From a virus: 25,347 bases of DNA. This document shows, piece by piece, positions 8,339 to 16,235 of this stretch. The position numbers and the translations under genes are program-made. Position 1 is the first letter of the stretch; each line of letters starts with the position of its first letter. The notes beneath the pieces were generated by a model. It ran no database searches and had not been told where the DNA came from. It was given only the letters and a program-made list of their open reading frames with translations. Location of the stretch: IMG/VR virus record IMGVR_UViG_3300030090_000892, positions 1-25,347 of that record; one strand, given 5' to 3'.

Positions 8339-9815
8339 CTGTAGCGTGCCAAGCGACACTTTGGTTTGTCGTTGACGTTCTAATTCTTATCGCCGCGTTG
8401 TAGCCTACACCCGTCACTGAACGCCACGTTTGTATCGGCTCAGAGGCCGAAGCCCACTCCGCGTCATCCCACGTTGCCGTGTCCCACGCCGCACCCTCAC
8501 TCGTTACAGATGAAGGCGTATAAACGCTTGTCCCGTTTTTAAAATCTACGTCAAAACCTATGCTCACAGGCAATGCCCCGTCAGAGGCGATAATTGGCCT
8601 TATGAGGGTGAATTGTTTCAAAGCCCCCCTACCACCAAAGTATTGGAAAGATGTCTTTCCATTGCCCTCTATGGCCGTCCCAGAGTCGTTTGCTCCCGTA
8701 TCTGCCAAAAGAACTGCCCCAGACGCTCCAAAATACAGATTTCCCTCATGCACAACCCACGCATTTCCATTCATCCCGGTAAATCTGCACCAAGAGCCTG
8801 TCGTTAGGTTGACCACATACTGGTGATAATCCCGAACCGTTGAGTTTGGCACGTTAAACAGCCCGAACCCGCCTTTCGGATAGAGAACGGTCTGCCAACC
8901 AAAGGTCGACTTGAAACTTCGGGCAGCTTCCTTCACCGAACCCGATATTTTATCAGAAATAGCTTGACTTGGCGCGGAAAGTCCTAACGGAAGCACCTTG
9001 GACAAAGGCAAGAACCCGTTTTCCGTTGTTACAATGAGGTCAGCCCCCACTTTCTCAACGCAACGCCTTCCTATTGGCCTTCCTATGTTAAAAACACCCA
9101 CCAAACTCCAAGCATCGGCACTTCCAGGGTTTGTTCCCGCGTAAACTATGGCCTCGCCTTCACTGGTAAGGAAGACAGCGAGATCGTCCGAACCATCACC
9201 GCCATCCCGTGTCCATGTTCCAATAGCTGACAAAGTGCCGCCCCGTGTCGCTATCGAAGCGAGATCAAAGGTTGCCACCGTTCCCGCTATGCTTGCCACG
9301 GGCAGATAACCAAACTTGAGGCTATTGGTTAAAACGAAAAATAACCGCGTTTTATGCGCCGTCACATTGACGATTGTGCTACCCGTCACACCACTTATCG
9401 TTGGCGTTGCCCACGAAGTCCCGTTGTAATGCCTTGGCGAATCCGCTCCGTTGCATATCCAGAGAAAATTACCCGCAGACGTTCCAAAGTTTACATATTG
9501 AAACTGTCCGTTAGATAAACTTGATACTACCGCAGAACCTACAGACCCCGAACTTGTTACATCGTAAATATTGCCGCCCGTAGTCGCTGCAAACATCTTA
9601 CTCGCCGCACCCGACTTATACGACATGAGAGACTCAACATCATGCGTTAAGCCTGTGGCATGGGACGAACTGCCCTTCCGTAAACGCACCTCGTTCTCGT
9701 CTGGAAAGAAGTTATCCAAAACCACCGCATCGGCTGGCCCCATCATGTCCACCGCATCACGGGAGTTCCAGCCCCCTATAGGTGCGGGGATCGAAGTGCC
9801 TTGTGCCTGACGCAT
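8304..9815 (-). CDS. P22 gp10-like tail protein (packaged-DNA stabilisation, beta-propeller)
   Basis: The 503-residue product starts with GTSIPAPIGGWNSRDAVDMM followed by DAVVLDNFFPDENEVRLRKG, the recognisable opening of the gp10-like tail hub family. The body consists of repeated beta hairpins with YNGTSW-, FVLTNSLKFGYLP- and NGFLPLSKV-type blades, consistent with a beta-propeller. The length is close to P22 gp10 (about 470). Position after the adaptor and before the ejection proteins supports a role in sealing the portal and building the tail. A WDxxxWDxAEW motif lies near the C-terminus (8454-8486). The start has SD AGGA 6 nt upstream. The stop is TAG. Confidence 0.8.
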   Translation of the reverse strand: MRQAQGTSIPAPIGGWNSRDAVDMMGPADAVVLDNFFPDENEVRLRKGSSSHATGLTHDVESLMSYKSGAASKMFAATTGGNIYDVTSSGSVGSAVVSSLSNGQFQYVNFGTSAGNFLWICNGADSPRHYNGTSWATPTISGVTGSTIVNVTAHKTRLFFVLTNSLKFGYLPVASIAGTVATFDLASIATRGGTLSAIGTWTRDGGDGSDDLAVFLTSEGEAIVYAGTNPGSADAWSLVGVFNIGRPIGRRCVEKVGADLIVTTENGFLPLSKVLPLGLSAPSQAISDKISGSVKEAARSFKSTFGWQTVLYPKGGFGLFNVPNSTVRDYHQYVVNLTTGSWCRFTGMNGNAWVVHEGNLYFGASGAVLLADTGANDSGTAIEGNGKTSFQYFGGRGALKQFTLIRPIIASDGALPVSIGFDVDFKNGTSVYTPSSVTSEGAAWDTATWDDAEWASASEPIQTWRSVTGVGYNAAIRIRTSTTNQSVAWHATDVQYITGSGLR

Positions 9816-9830
9816 TATTTTCCTCGTAAT

Positions 9831-9850
9831 TTTTGCTACATTTTGCTATA
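9831..9850 (+). repeat. Tandem 10-bp direct repeat at the moron promoter
   Basis: TTTTGCTACA and TTTTGCTATA lie head to tail, 9 of 10 bases identical, with a period of one helical turn. The second copy supplies most of the -10 element. It could be an operator or simply an AT-rich promoter coincidence. Confidence 0.5.
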
Positions 9851-9852
9851 AT
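9845..9852 (+). promoter_or_regulatory. Extended -10 promoter of the plus-strand gene
   Basis: TGCTATAAT (9844-9852) is a perfect sigma70-type -10 with the TGn extension. No good -35 is present at 16-18 bp spacing, as is typical of extended -10 promoters. Transcription would start near 9859, giving a leader of about 20 nt with SD GGGAGAG before the ATG at 9879. The element lies in the only divergent intergenic gap of the window (9816-9878). Confidence 0.75.
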
Positions 9853-9878
9853 CTATGGCTTTGTAAGGGAGAGATTTA

Positions 9879-10097
9879 ATGCCTGTTCAAGACCAAGAAA
9901 AAGCTATTTCTGACACTTACAATACACTAGAACGCCTTGCCCACAGTGCTTTAGACACCCACGGGGCAAAGTGCTTTGCCGAACTTCCTGATGACACCAG
10001 AAACTCTTTATTAAACGAACAATCACGGTTATTTGCCCTACACGGCATATCCCGTGACCATTACCTTGGCGATTCAGAGTTTATTGCTATCGATTAG
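9879..10097 (+). CDS. Plus-strand moron-like small acidic protein
   Basis: A 72-residue product starting MPVQDQEKAISDTYNTLERL. It is acidic (13 Asp/Glu against 6 Lys/Arg), mostly predicted helical, with no membrane segment, signal peptide or recognised domain. It is the only credible plus-strand gene: it has its own extended -10 promoter, a strong SD (GGGAGAG, 5 nt spacing) and an ATG start. Its 3' end overlaps the 3' end of the convergent ART-like gene by 11 nt and both stop with TAG. Inserted between two structural genes in the opposite sense, it fits a moron expressed independently of the late operon. Inhibitor, repressor, superinfection or host-takeover roles are all possible; I recognise no homologue. 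Confidence 0.78.
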   Translation: MPVQDQEKAISDTYNTLERLAHSALDTHGAKCFAELPDDTRNSLLNEQSRLFALHGISRDHYLGDSEFIAID

Positions 10098-12390
10098 ATT
10101 CTAAATACCTCATCACGCCTGACAACCATTCATCATTGGTAGGCTGCAAGACAGGAGTCATCTGAAACGCTCTATTGTCACTCGCCATTGGCGAATTGCT
10201 TTGCCGCCGCAAATTATACCATTCGGGGAACAGAACACTTCGTGGAACCGCCCTCTCTAACCCTCCAAGATAGTCACCCGCAAGGTCAACAGAATATGTG
10301 CCGTGAGGCATACTTAGTTCACTTGTTGGCCTTTGAGTACCAGCGGCATCCATTCGCGCTATAGATTGCCCTGCATATTGTTCCACGCCAGCGGGTAAAT
10401 CTCTAAGCAATGGGTCTTGAATAGCATACCGTGCTTGCGTAATGTTTGGGAAGCCTTTGTCGCGCCACTCAGCCTTATCCATAAATTTAAATAATGCCGC
10501 CCTTCGCGTTCCAGACTTGTCCAGCCAAGCATTAAGTTCTGGCGAATCTAGCCCCGGAAAATCTTTTGTTAGAGCTTCTGATTCCTTTTGCTTTCTAAAC
10601 CTTTGGTTAAAATCTTTAACATCTTTTTTACGCAAATCTTTAGGATCAAAATTTCGCAACGCAACATCTCGCGTCATGTTTGCAAAATCTGAGCTTGTTC
10701 CGCTCATAGCGTTATAAGTGCCATATACAGGCTGGCCCTCTGCCGACTGTACCTTTTTACTCAATGACCTAATAACATTAGGATCAGATGCCCATGCCCC
10801 CGTACCTTTACCACGCATATACCCCATGCCACCTTGTAACGATATGGGAACGTCTAGGTCTTCGCCTAGTAACCGCGTAATGTTTCCAACGTCTGTCCTA
10901 TCGCCAACTAAATTTAAGAGATAGCCGTCACTTGCTAGGTCTTCTGGCGATATTGTTTTGGTCGGCACATAATCAGACGTTTGCTTAACTGTTGTCCCTC
11001 TTTTTAAAAGTTCTGGCAAACCGGGATCAATTTTATAATTTGAGTATGGCGCATCGTACAATAATTTACGCTCTCCGCTTTTCATCAACAACCCAGGCAG
11101 TGCGGCGGTTGGGCCTTTGTTGGCTCCCAATGTAACGCCGTCGCGTTCCAGCATCTTGCTACGGTCGAGAACGTCTTGATCCCACGTGACGTAATTGCGG
11201 GTGCGGCCATCTATTTCATCAGCCGCAATTCTTGCCGCTTTCATTGTGTCAAAAGTGCCAACAGGTCGCGGATCATTCCCCCAAAAAACTTGGAACCCTG
11301 CATCAGATTTTTCTATTCTGGGCGCGGGGCCGCGACTATCCTGATCGAAATACTTGAGGCCGGGGATGCCAGCTTTGCGGAGGGCTTCGGATGCGGCTTG
11401 GTCGCCCCCTAAATCTTTTGCTAACCCTCTGTAAAACATTTCCCCCGTAATTTCGGGGCGTAAATTGCCACTCGCTGATATTATTCTTGATAAGTTACTA
11501 TCTGTTCCAGTGCTTGGATCATACCCCCTTGCATTGAGGATCATTGGTTTAATTTTTTCCAAAATTCCTTTTGGCTGCTCACTTAGCGGCTTGTCATAAT
11601 CAAGATACTTGGCAACGTCAGCGTCGGGGATGTCGAGCTTGTAGAGAGTGCCTTGCCCAGCCCCTATATCTCGCGCACCATCTATGGCCTTAACTGCTTC
11701 ATCAAATGTGATGTTGCCGCCGTACTTGCCCAACATCATTTCCATGATCTTAGACGTGCTTTGACCCTGTTCCATCAAATCAAACGCAAACTCTGTTTTC
11801 GGGTCCATTTGCCCCGTTAAACGCTGATATGAGCCTTCCGGCGTTTTATATGTTTGAGCAACCCCCGGCGCATCGGCACTGTAAAACCCATAACCATACG
11901 CCTGATGGCCTTCGCCCGTTCCCATCTTATCCAGCCTTGGCCGTCCATGCGGAAAGTCAGGCTCTGGCGACCATCTGTGCGGCCCACCATGAAATACGTT
12001 AGCCCCCAACACCGCACCCCGTGGAACCGCGCCCGTAGCACCAGAAAGCAAACTACCCATAAGCGGGGCATCTACCGCAGCATTTGTAATAATGTCAGGG
12101 TTAATCTTCATATCACCCGTTGCCATCGCGCCTACTTTTGCCATGCTACTTAGAGGGTCATAGAGCAGTCCAGGGACTGCTAATTCCAGCGGCCCCTCAA
12201 ATTCACTTATATCATCGCCACCAATGTCAGGAACAACCCGCCTCATTAACGGCAATACACCGCCACGATTGGCTATCGTTCCCTCATACTGTAATAACTT
12301 GTCAATCCCCGTTGGGGCCATGTGTTCCCCACCCATCACAGAAGCATACAACGCATCGGCCACTTCTTGACGGTTGTAACCCCGTTTCAT
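10087..12390 (-). CDS. Large virion-associated protein with ADP-ribosyltransferase-like domain
   Basis: A 767-residue multidomain protein. Residues about 131-181 contain NVFHGGPHRW and GTGEGHQAYGYGFYSADAPG, the signature of the ART-like domain frequent in phage 'polyvalent' proteins (YHGSPH ... GTGEGxQAYGxGxYfA). The domain continues through GTLYKLDIPDADVAKYLDYD, GIPGLKYFDQDSRG (341-354) and TRNYVTWDQ (397-405). H134 and Y170 are plausible NAD-binding residues by analogy with H-Y-E transferases. Residues about 355-396 look like a small insertion. The second half (about 455-767) resembles a conserved domain of unknown function in such proteins (DVPISLQGGMGYM, ASDPNVIRSLSKKVQ). Position among neck/tail genes suggests it is packaged and ejected. 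The ATG directly follows the adaptor's TAA. Confidence 0.72.
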   Translation of the reverse strand: MKRGYNRQEVADALYASVMGGEHMAPTGIDKLLQYEGTIANRGGVLPLMRRVVPDIGGDDISEFEGPLELAVPGLLYDPLSSMAKVGAMATGDMKINPDIITNAAVDAPLMGSLLSGATGAVPRGAVLGANVFHGGPHRWSPEPDFPHGRPRLDKMGTGEGHQAYGYGFYSADAPGVAQTYKTPEGSYQRLTGQMDPKTEFAFDLMEQGQSTSKIMEMMLGKYGGNITFDEAVKAIDGARDIGAGQGTLYKLDIPDADVAKYLDYDKPLSEQPKGILEKIKPMILNARGYDPSTGTDSNLSRIISASGNLRPEITGEMFYRGLAKDLGGDQAASEALRKAGIPGLKYFDQDSRGPAPRIEKSDAGFQVFWGNDPRPVGTFDTMKAARIAADEIDGRTRNYVTWDQDVLDRSKMLERDGVTLGANKGPTAALPGLLMKSGERKLLYDAPYSNYKIDPGLPELLKRGTTVKQTSDYVPTKTISPEDLASDGYLLNLVGDRTDVGNITRLLGEDLDVPISLQGGMGYMRGKGTGAWASDPNVIRSLSKKVQSAEGQPVYGTYNAMSGTSSDFANMTRDVALRNFDPKDLRKKDVKDFNQRFRKQKESEALTKDFPGLDSPELNAWLDKSGTRRAALFKFMDKAEWRDKGFPNITQARYAIQDPLLRDLPAGVEQYAGQSIARMDAAGTQRPTSELSMPHGTYSVDLAGDYLGGLERAVPRSVLFPEWYNLRRQSNSPMASDNRAFQMTPVLQPTNDEWLSGVMRYLESNR

Positions 12391-13107
12391 TTAACTTCCG
12401 TAGCTTGTTGAGGGAACATTGACCCCAAGATAACCGTACTCAACCCCGCCCATGTCTATATTGGGCTTGGCTCCATCCTGACCTCTAATGATTTCCAATC
12501 TCTCCCGGTAATGCGCCAGCGAGGTTGAGAAATCCAAGCCCCTGCCTTGCAACCACCTAAACGTAACCCCAAGGGTCATAAGTTCCTCATCAAAAACAAC
12601 CGTATTGGCATCGTTGTTGAAGTCCGAACCGTCTGCCGCCGCAGGGGTAGCTCCCGAATTAAGGTCAACCCAATTCTTTGAATAATACTCAAACTTCACC
12701 GACTGACTCGCCGCAGGGCTAGGGTGGAATAAAAGCGTCCCGCCGCGTATCCGAAACCAGTTTGTCACTCCGCTAGTGACATCAGCCTTCACTCTCTGCC
12801 ACTGGACATCCGTAAGCGGCCCAAACACCTTTTCGCTGGTTGTTCTGTTCCACATGGTATCATTGGCAAATCGGTCAAAGTCTGATGCTATGGTTGTCAT
12901 CACACCCTGGCTCTCTTGTGCCGCCGTAGTAACCGAACCCTCTTTTTGTAATATCTCCCAATCATAGACGCTGGCTAAATGCTTGCCCTCTTGCGAAGCC
13001 GCACGAAGCAACTGACGCACTTGAGGGTCAGTGTTTGATATAACGGTAGCGGGTCGCTCTATGCCGATCTCGTCGGCTGCGCCCTCTATGATTGTCAATA
13101 ACGTCAT
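12391..13107 (-). CDS. Head-tail adaptor, P22 gp4-like
   Basis: The 238-residue product has a helical N-terminus (MTLLTIIEGAADEIGIERPA, then PQVRQLLRAASQEGKHLASV) followed by YDWEILQKEGS and a beta-rich middle (FGPLTDVQWQRVKAD, WFRIRGGTLLFHPSP, FEYYSKNWV). It ends with a helical segment (DEELMTLGVTFRWLQGRGLD). This order and length match the phage adaptor/connector proteins that sit below the portal in P22-like tails. It overlaps the HhH-protein gene by ATGA and is followed directly by the ART-like gene. Confidence 0.8.
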   Translation of the reverse strand: MTLLTIIEGAADEIGIERPATVISNTDPQVRQLLRAASQEGKHLASVYDWEILQKEGSVTTAAQESQGVMTTIASDFDRFANDTMWNRTTSEKVFGPLTDVQWQRVKADVTSGVTNWFRIRGGTLLFHPSPAASQSVKFEYYSKNWVDLNSGATPAAADGSDFNNDANTVVFDEELMTLGVTFRWLQGRGLDFSTSLAHYRERLEIIRGQDGAKPNIDMGGVEYGYLGVNVPSTSYGS

Positions 13108-13484
13108 GGCGCGACAGAGGCCACGGGTTCTGGAGTCAGGCCAAGCAAGTCTCTCGCGTTCTGCCTATGAGTGTATCCACTCATCCCTACAGCATCCAAC
13201 CCACCGTCATTCACAACGGCTAATTGTTCCGCTGTATGAATCCCGTTGGACTTCATCTTTGCCGCAAGTTTCTTTCCAATGCCCTTAACGTCAGTCAATG
13301 GAGTGCCTTCGGGTTCTACTTCTTCCCGGCCTTGCGTAAACGCTTCCCACTCTTGGGCGAACTGCTCCTTGTGGGCGTCGGTGGGCTTCTTAACAACTGT
13401 CGATGGATCACCCACGATTGAGACTTCAAGCATGACAATCCCACGCTCGTCCTCAAAGAAGATTGCTCTCAGGTTCTTTGCCAT
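13104..13484 (-). CDS. Small structural protein with helix-hairpin-helix motif
   Basis: A 126-residue protein. The N-terminal 60 residues contain a KEQFAQEWEAFTQG block like that in small podovirus neck-region proteins. Residues about 61-105 form a clear helix-hairpin-helix pair (PLTDVKGIGKKLAAKMKSNG, then IHTAEQLAVVNDGGLDAVGM), a non-specific DNA-contact module. Its ATG shares its A with the TAA of the tiny basic-protein gene, and its TGA overlaps the adaptor ATG. It could contact DNA at the portal exit or be a completion protein; this is inference from the motif and neighbours. Confidence 0.72.
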   Translation of the reverse strand: MAKNLRAIFFEDERGIVMLEVSIVGDPSTVVKKPTDAHKEQFAQEWEAFTQGREEVEPEGTPLTDVKGIGKKLAAKMKSNGIHTAEQLAVVNDGGLDAVGMSGYTHRQNARDLLGLTPEPVASVAP

Positions 13485-13609
13485 TACGCTTTCCTCGTTT
13501 TTGGTTTTGAATTTGCCCTGCGCCGCTTAATTGCCGCAGCCATTTTCTTGCCCTTCTTTGTATATGGAAGGTGAACCGTTTTGCCCGTTGACGTTTTAAC
13601 TTTTGGCAT
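13484..13609 (-). CDS. Tiny, highly basic phage protein (41 aa)
   Basis: An ATG with a near-perfect SD (GGAGGG, 4-nt spacing) opens a 41-codon gene starting MPKVKTSTGKTVHLPYTKKG and ending in a KRRRANSKPKTRKA tail. It has 15 Lys/Arg and no acidic residue. The stop TAA shares its last base with the next ATG. A longer overlapping frame (13453-13641) has no SD and is a shadow. Small basic proteins of this style occur next to capsid and neck genes of podoviruses and may bind DNA. The gene begins immediately after terminator T2. Confidence 0.82.
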   Translation of the reverse strand: MPKVKTSTGKTVHLPYTKKGKKMAAAIKRRRANSKPKTRKA

Positions 13610-13620
13610 TTTGCCCTCCA

Positions 13621-13650
13621 AAAAAGAAAGGGGGGACGCAAATCCCCCCA
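13621..13650 (-). terminator. Intrinsic terminator T2 downstream of capsid genes
   Basis: On the minus strand GGGGGG (13650-13645), an 8-nt loop and CCCCCC (13636-13631) form a 6-bp G:C stem followed by TTTCTTTTTT (13630-13621). It lies 12 nt after the decoration-like gene. The T-run runs directly into the SD of the next gene, leaving no promoter space. Confidence 0.92.
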
Positions 13651-13662
13651 ATCTCCAATCCG

Positions 13663-14118
13663 TTAGAACGGGAAATCGCAGACGATTTCTTTATCAGAAA
13701 TATCGCCAGCAATCGCGCAGACGTTATCCGTCACCGCCCCAGAGACATCCAGCGTACCATCGCCAGACCCCGTGGGAGTGAGAGGATCACCATCCGCACC
13801 CGCTGTTAGAGCTATAGACAAGGTTGCCGCACCCTTGACTTGAATCCAGCAATATTGCCCGTCCGTAGGAGCCGATTTAAGAACACCCGCGCCGATCTCT
13901 ACTGAGTCCGACAAGTCACTGGTGACTTGGCTATTCTTATACCCGTCCAAAGTGTAGTAGTAAGCAACCTGTCCAGAAACAGCCGCAACTGAACCCGAAC
14001 CCGTGTCATACTGCACCCACTTGTAAACGGCTGCGCTCCCATCATTCATTCCCAACTGACCCAACTTGAAGTCGCAAGTGTCGGAAACGAGAGTTTCGTC
14101 AATACCTAACTGATACAT
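13663..14118 (-). CDS. Head decoration-like protein downstream of capsid
   Basis: A 151-residue, Gly/Ser/Val-rich, beta-type protein (MYQLGIDETLVSDTCDFKLG, YKWVQYDTGSGSVAAVSGQV, YCWIQVKGAATLSIALTAGA) ending SDKEIVCDFPF. It directly follows the major capsid gene (10-nt gap, SD AAGGAGGG) and precedes a strong terminator, the usual place of a highly expressed head decoration protein. No named family is certain. Confidence 0.65.
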   Translation of the reverse strand: MYQLGIDETLVSDTCDFKLGQLGMNDGSAAVYKWVQYDTGSGSVAAVSGQVAYYYTLDGYKNSQVTSDLSDSVEIGAGVLKSAPTDGQYCWIQVKGAATLSIALTAGADGDPLTPTGSGDGTLDVSGAVTDNVCAIAGDISDKEIVCDFPF

Positions 14119-14128
14119 CAGACCCTCC

Positions 14129-15082
14129 TTATGCTACGATAACGCCTTGGACTGAGCGATTGGAACAAGTCATGTTCCCAGCCCAAACCATTGGCATTAC
14201 CATTGCGTCTTGGTTGACAGAAGCCTTCTCACCCAGAGGCACAAATTCACGTCCCGCAGCGGGGCGCATGAATAAGTAGTCTGAGTTCAGCATATACATA
14301 TGCGTGGTGGGAGCTTGGTCATCATAGAACACTGGTGCGTCCATGAAGAGCAAGTTCATAAATCCAGCCGCCGCTTTACGATCCGAAGCAAACCGCTGAT
14401 TGGTCTGCAAACTACTCCAATAGTAATTAAAGTAAGTCGTATCAGCCGTGATAACGTCTGGCTTGTCTGCACCTCTGATGCAAAGCAGCCAAAGCGAGTT
14501 CATGGCATTCTGAATCGTTGTCGCTGAAGCCGTGACACTCTCAGCGGAGAAATCATAAATCTGATTTTTCCAGAAAGTGTAGGTCGAGGAATTAATTCCA
14601 CCAACCGTACCCGTACCAGCGTCAGCCACTAGGCTTTGAAGGCCACCAATTTCCTTGCCGTCCGTACCCGTGCCGTCAGCATACATAGCTGTTGCAAAGG
14701 TGTTCTTTAAGGACTTTTCAAGGTTTTTAATCCGTGACTTGAGAAGGTTGTGAACAGCTTCGCGTCCACTGTTTTGTACTTCTTCAAGACCCGAAATAAC
14801 GACATTACCCGCCAACTGTTTGTAATTAAACTCCGCAGCCGTGAATACATCGCTTGGTGAAGTGTCAAGAGTTTCATATCCAGAATACCACTTGGAAGTG
14901 GAGTTTACTGCATACTCAAGCTCTTGAACGATGGTGCGACCCGTAGCGGGTTGCTTGTTACCCTTATCGTCCATGTGACGCATAAGAGCGTTATGGTTCG
15001 TGACGTTATCCGCTAGGACTTTTGAATAGCCCTGGAGGGTTGTTGTCACGATTTCCGTAAATGAAGAGTTAGGACTCGCCAT
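14129..15082 (-). CDS. Major capsid protein (HK97-fold type)
   Basis: The 317-residue product starts MASPNSSFTEIVTTTLQGYS and contains KVLADNVTNHNALMRHMDDK, TGRTIVQELEY, YSGYETLDTSPSDVFTAAEF, VISGLEEVQNSGREAVHNLL and YADGTGTDGKEIGGLQSLV. This motif order is characteristic of a widespread phage major capsid family. The length is normal for it. Neighbours (portal, scaffold, decoration) confirm the call. The SD is AAGGAG with 6-nt spacing, and a GC-hairpin terminator follows one gene later, as expected for the most abundant virion protein. Confidence 0.93.
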   Translation of the reverse strand: MASPNSSFTEIVTTTLQGYSKVLADNVTNHNALMRHMDDKGNKQPATGRTIVQELEYAVNSTSKWYSGYETLDTSPSDVFTAAEFNYKQLAGNVVISGLEEVQNSGREAVHNLLKSRIKNLEKSLKNTFATAMYADGTGTDGKEIGGLQSLVADAGTGTVGGINSSTYTFWKNQIYDFSAESVTASATTIQNAMNSLWLLCIRGADKPDVITADTTYFNYYWSSLQTNQRFASDRKAAAGFMNLLFMDAPVFYDDQAPTTHMYMLNSDYLFMRPAAGREFVPLGEKASVNQDAMVMPMVWAGNMTCSNRSVQGVIVA

Positions 15083-15115
15083 TTTACACTCCTTAGTCGT
15101 GAGTTTGCCAAATCC

Positions 15116-16201
15116 TTACAAGCCAGCGTTGTCCAAGGCATTCCCTAGAATATCGTCCAGATTGTTCGATTGCACAGTTCCAGCCGGGGGATTTGCTGAT
15201 CTCCTAGTCGGAACCTTTTTGGCTTTGGCAACCGCCTCTTTTCTGCGCTTGTCCTCTGCCGTTTTGACCTTTGTACGCTCTGCCTCTAGGCTTTGCTGAT
15301 ACAAAGAGTCGTCCAGACGCAACGCTTTACCATAAGCGTCATTCAAGTCACTTGCCGCGCCCGACTCTATTAACTGCCCCATTGTTACACGGAGCGAGTC
15401 AAAGTGTGGGTGCGCCAAATTACCTTCGGCATCTGTTTGACTTGCAAATGTGTCAATCTGATTCACAAGCCCCGCCTGTCGTTCTTGCGCGGCCCGTTCC
15501 TCATTGTTTTGAACGTATCCTTGAAGCTGTTGGACTTGCTGTTGCAAGGCGTTTACTTGCGGGTCAGGCTGTTGAACCGTTGCCGCCTGTTGTTCAAGGG
15601 CATCAAGATTTATACCCGCATTTCTTGCAAGCTGTTGGATGGCCCCATACGGGTTCTGTTGTAAATTCCTATCCGCTTGAATCAGTCTAGCCACATATTC
15701 GGCCTCGCTAATTCCAGACTGTTGAAGAGCCTGACGCATAGGATTTAAAACATGATGTAGGGGTTCGTAAGCCTGTCGAATTTGGGCAACATCTTGAGTC
15801 TTGCGCGTATAATCGGCAGTCATAGACTTGTCACGCTCTAGCACATACTCCTGTGCGTCACGCGGCATTCCGCTGAACCGCTCCTTATCCGCTGCCGACC
15901 AATGTTGAGGTGCTTCTAGCGGTGGAACCTCTGGGGTTTCCGCTTTCACTTCTTCATGGTCAGTATCGCCCTCGCTGGCCTCTACGTCTTCGGGTGGAGG
16001 TGCTTCCTCTTGGGCGGTGTCTTCGTCTTGAGCCTCTTTGTCTTCAGAGGTGATCCCGTCATCTTGAGGCTCTTCGGGTTCCTCTGCATATGCTTCGTCT
16101 AGACTCTTTGAAAGCATTTCATCTAATACGTTATCGTCAGCGGTGTCCTTCTCAGGCACATCTTGACCCGCCGACTCCTCTTTGGGAGTGCTGTCAGCCA
16201 T
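15116..16201 (-). CDS. Capsid scaffolding protein
   Basis: 361 residues from the chosen ATG (MADSTPKEES). An in-frame ATG four codons upstream lies within the SD GGAG and is rejected. Residues 1-90 are extremely acidic and disordered. PQHWSAADKERFSGMPRDAQ and YVLERDKSMTADYTRKTQDV (about 95-140) form the conserved core of podovirus scaffolds. A Gln-rich coiled coil follows (about 200-270), and a basic stretch (KRRKEAVAKAKKVPTRRSA) precedes the C-terminus, the usual coat-binding end. It lies between portal and capsid genes. It would direct procapsid assembly and then leave or be processed. Confidence 0.88.
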   Translation of the reverse strand: MADSTPKEESAGQDVPEKDTADDNVLDEMLSKSLDEAYAEEPEEPQDDGITSEDKEAQDEDTAQEEAPPPEDVEASEGDTDHEEVKAETPEVPPLEAPQHWSAADKERFSGMPRDAQEYVLERDKSMTADYTRKTQDVAQIRQAYEPLHHVLNPMRQALQQSGISEAEYVARLIQADRNLQQNPYGAIQQLARNAGINLDALEQQAATVQQPDPQVNALQQQVQQLQGYVQNNEERAAQERQAGLVNQIDTFASQTDAEGNLAHPHFDSLRVTMGQLIESGAASDLNDAYGKALRLDDSLYQQSLEAERTKVKTAEDKRRKEAVAKAKKVPTRRSANPPAGTVQSNNLDDILGNALDNAGL

Positions 16202-16221
16202 TATCTTCTCCATTAGTGAAT

Positions 16222-16235
16222 ACCGCTAACGCGGT
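16222..16235 (-). promoter_or_regulatory. Short hairpin ahead of scaffold gene
   Basis: ACCGC-GTTA-GCGGT gives a perfect 5-bp stem on the minus-strand mRNA in the 37-nt gap before the scaffold gene, about 12 nt upstream of the SD. No T-run follows. It might be a processing or translation-tuning element between a low-abundance and a high-abundance product. Confidence 0.3.

Noticed and set aside
13453-13641. 62-codon minus-strand ORF over the tiny basic gene.
   Set aside because: No SD, starts in the terminator, and is out of frame with the 41-codon gene that has a strong SD and a coupled stop.
15271-15690. 139-codon plus-strand ORF opposite the scaffold gene.
   Set aside because: Antisense shadow of a repetitive Gln-rich coiled-coil region.
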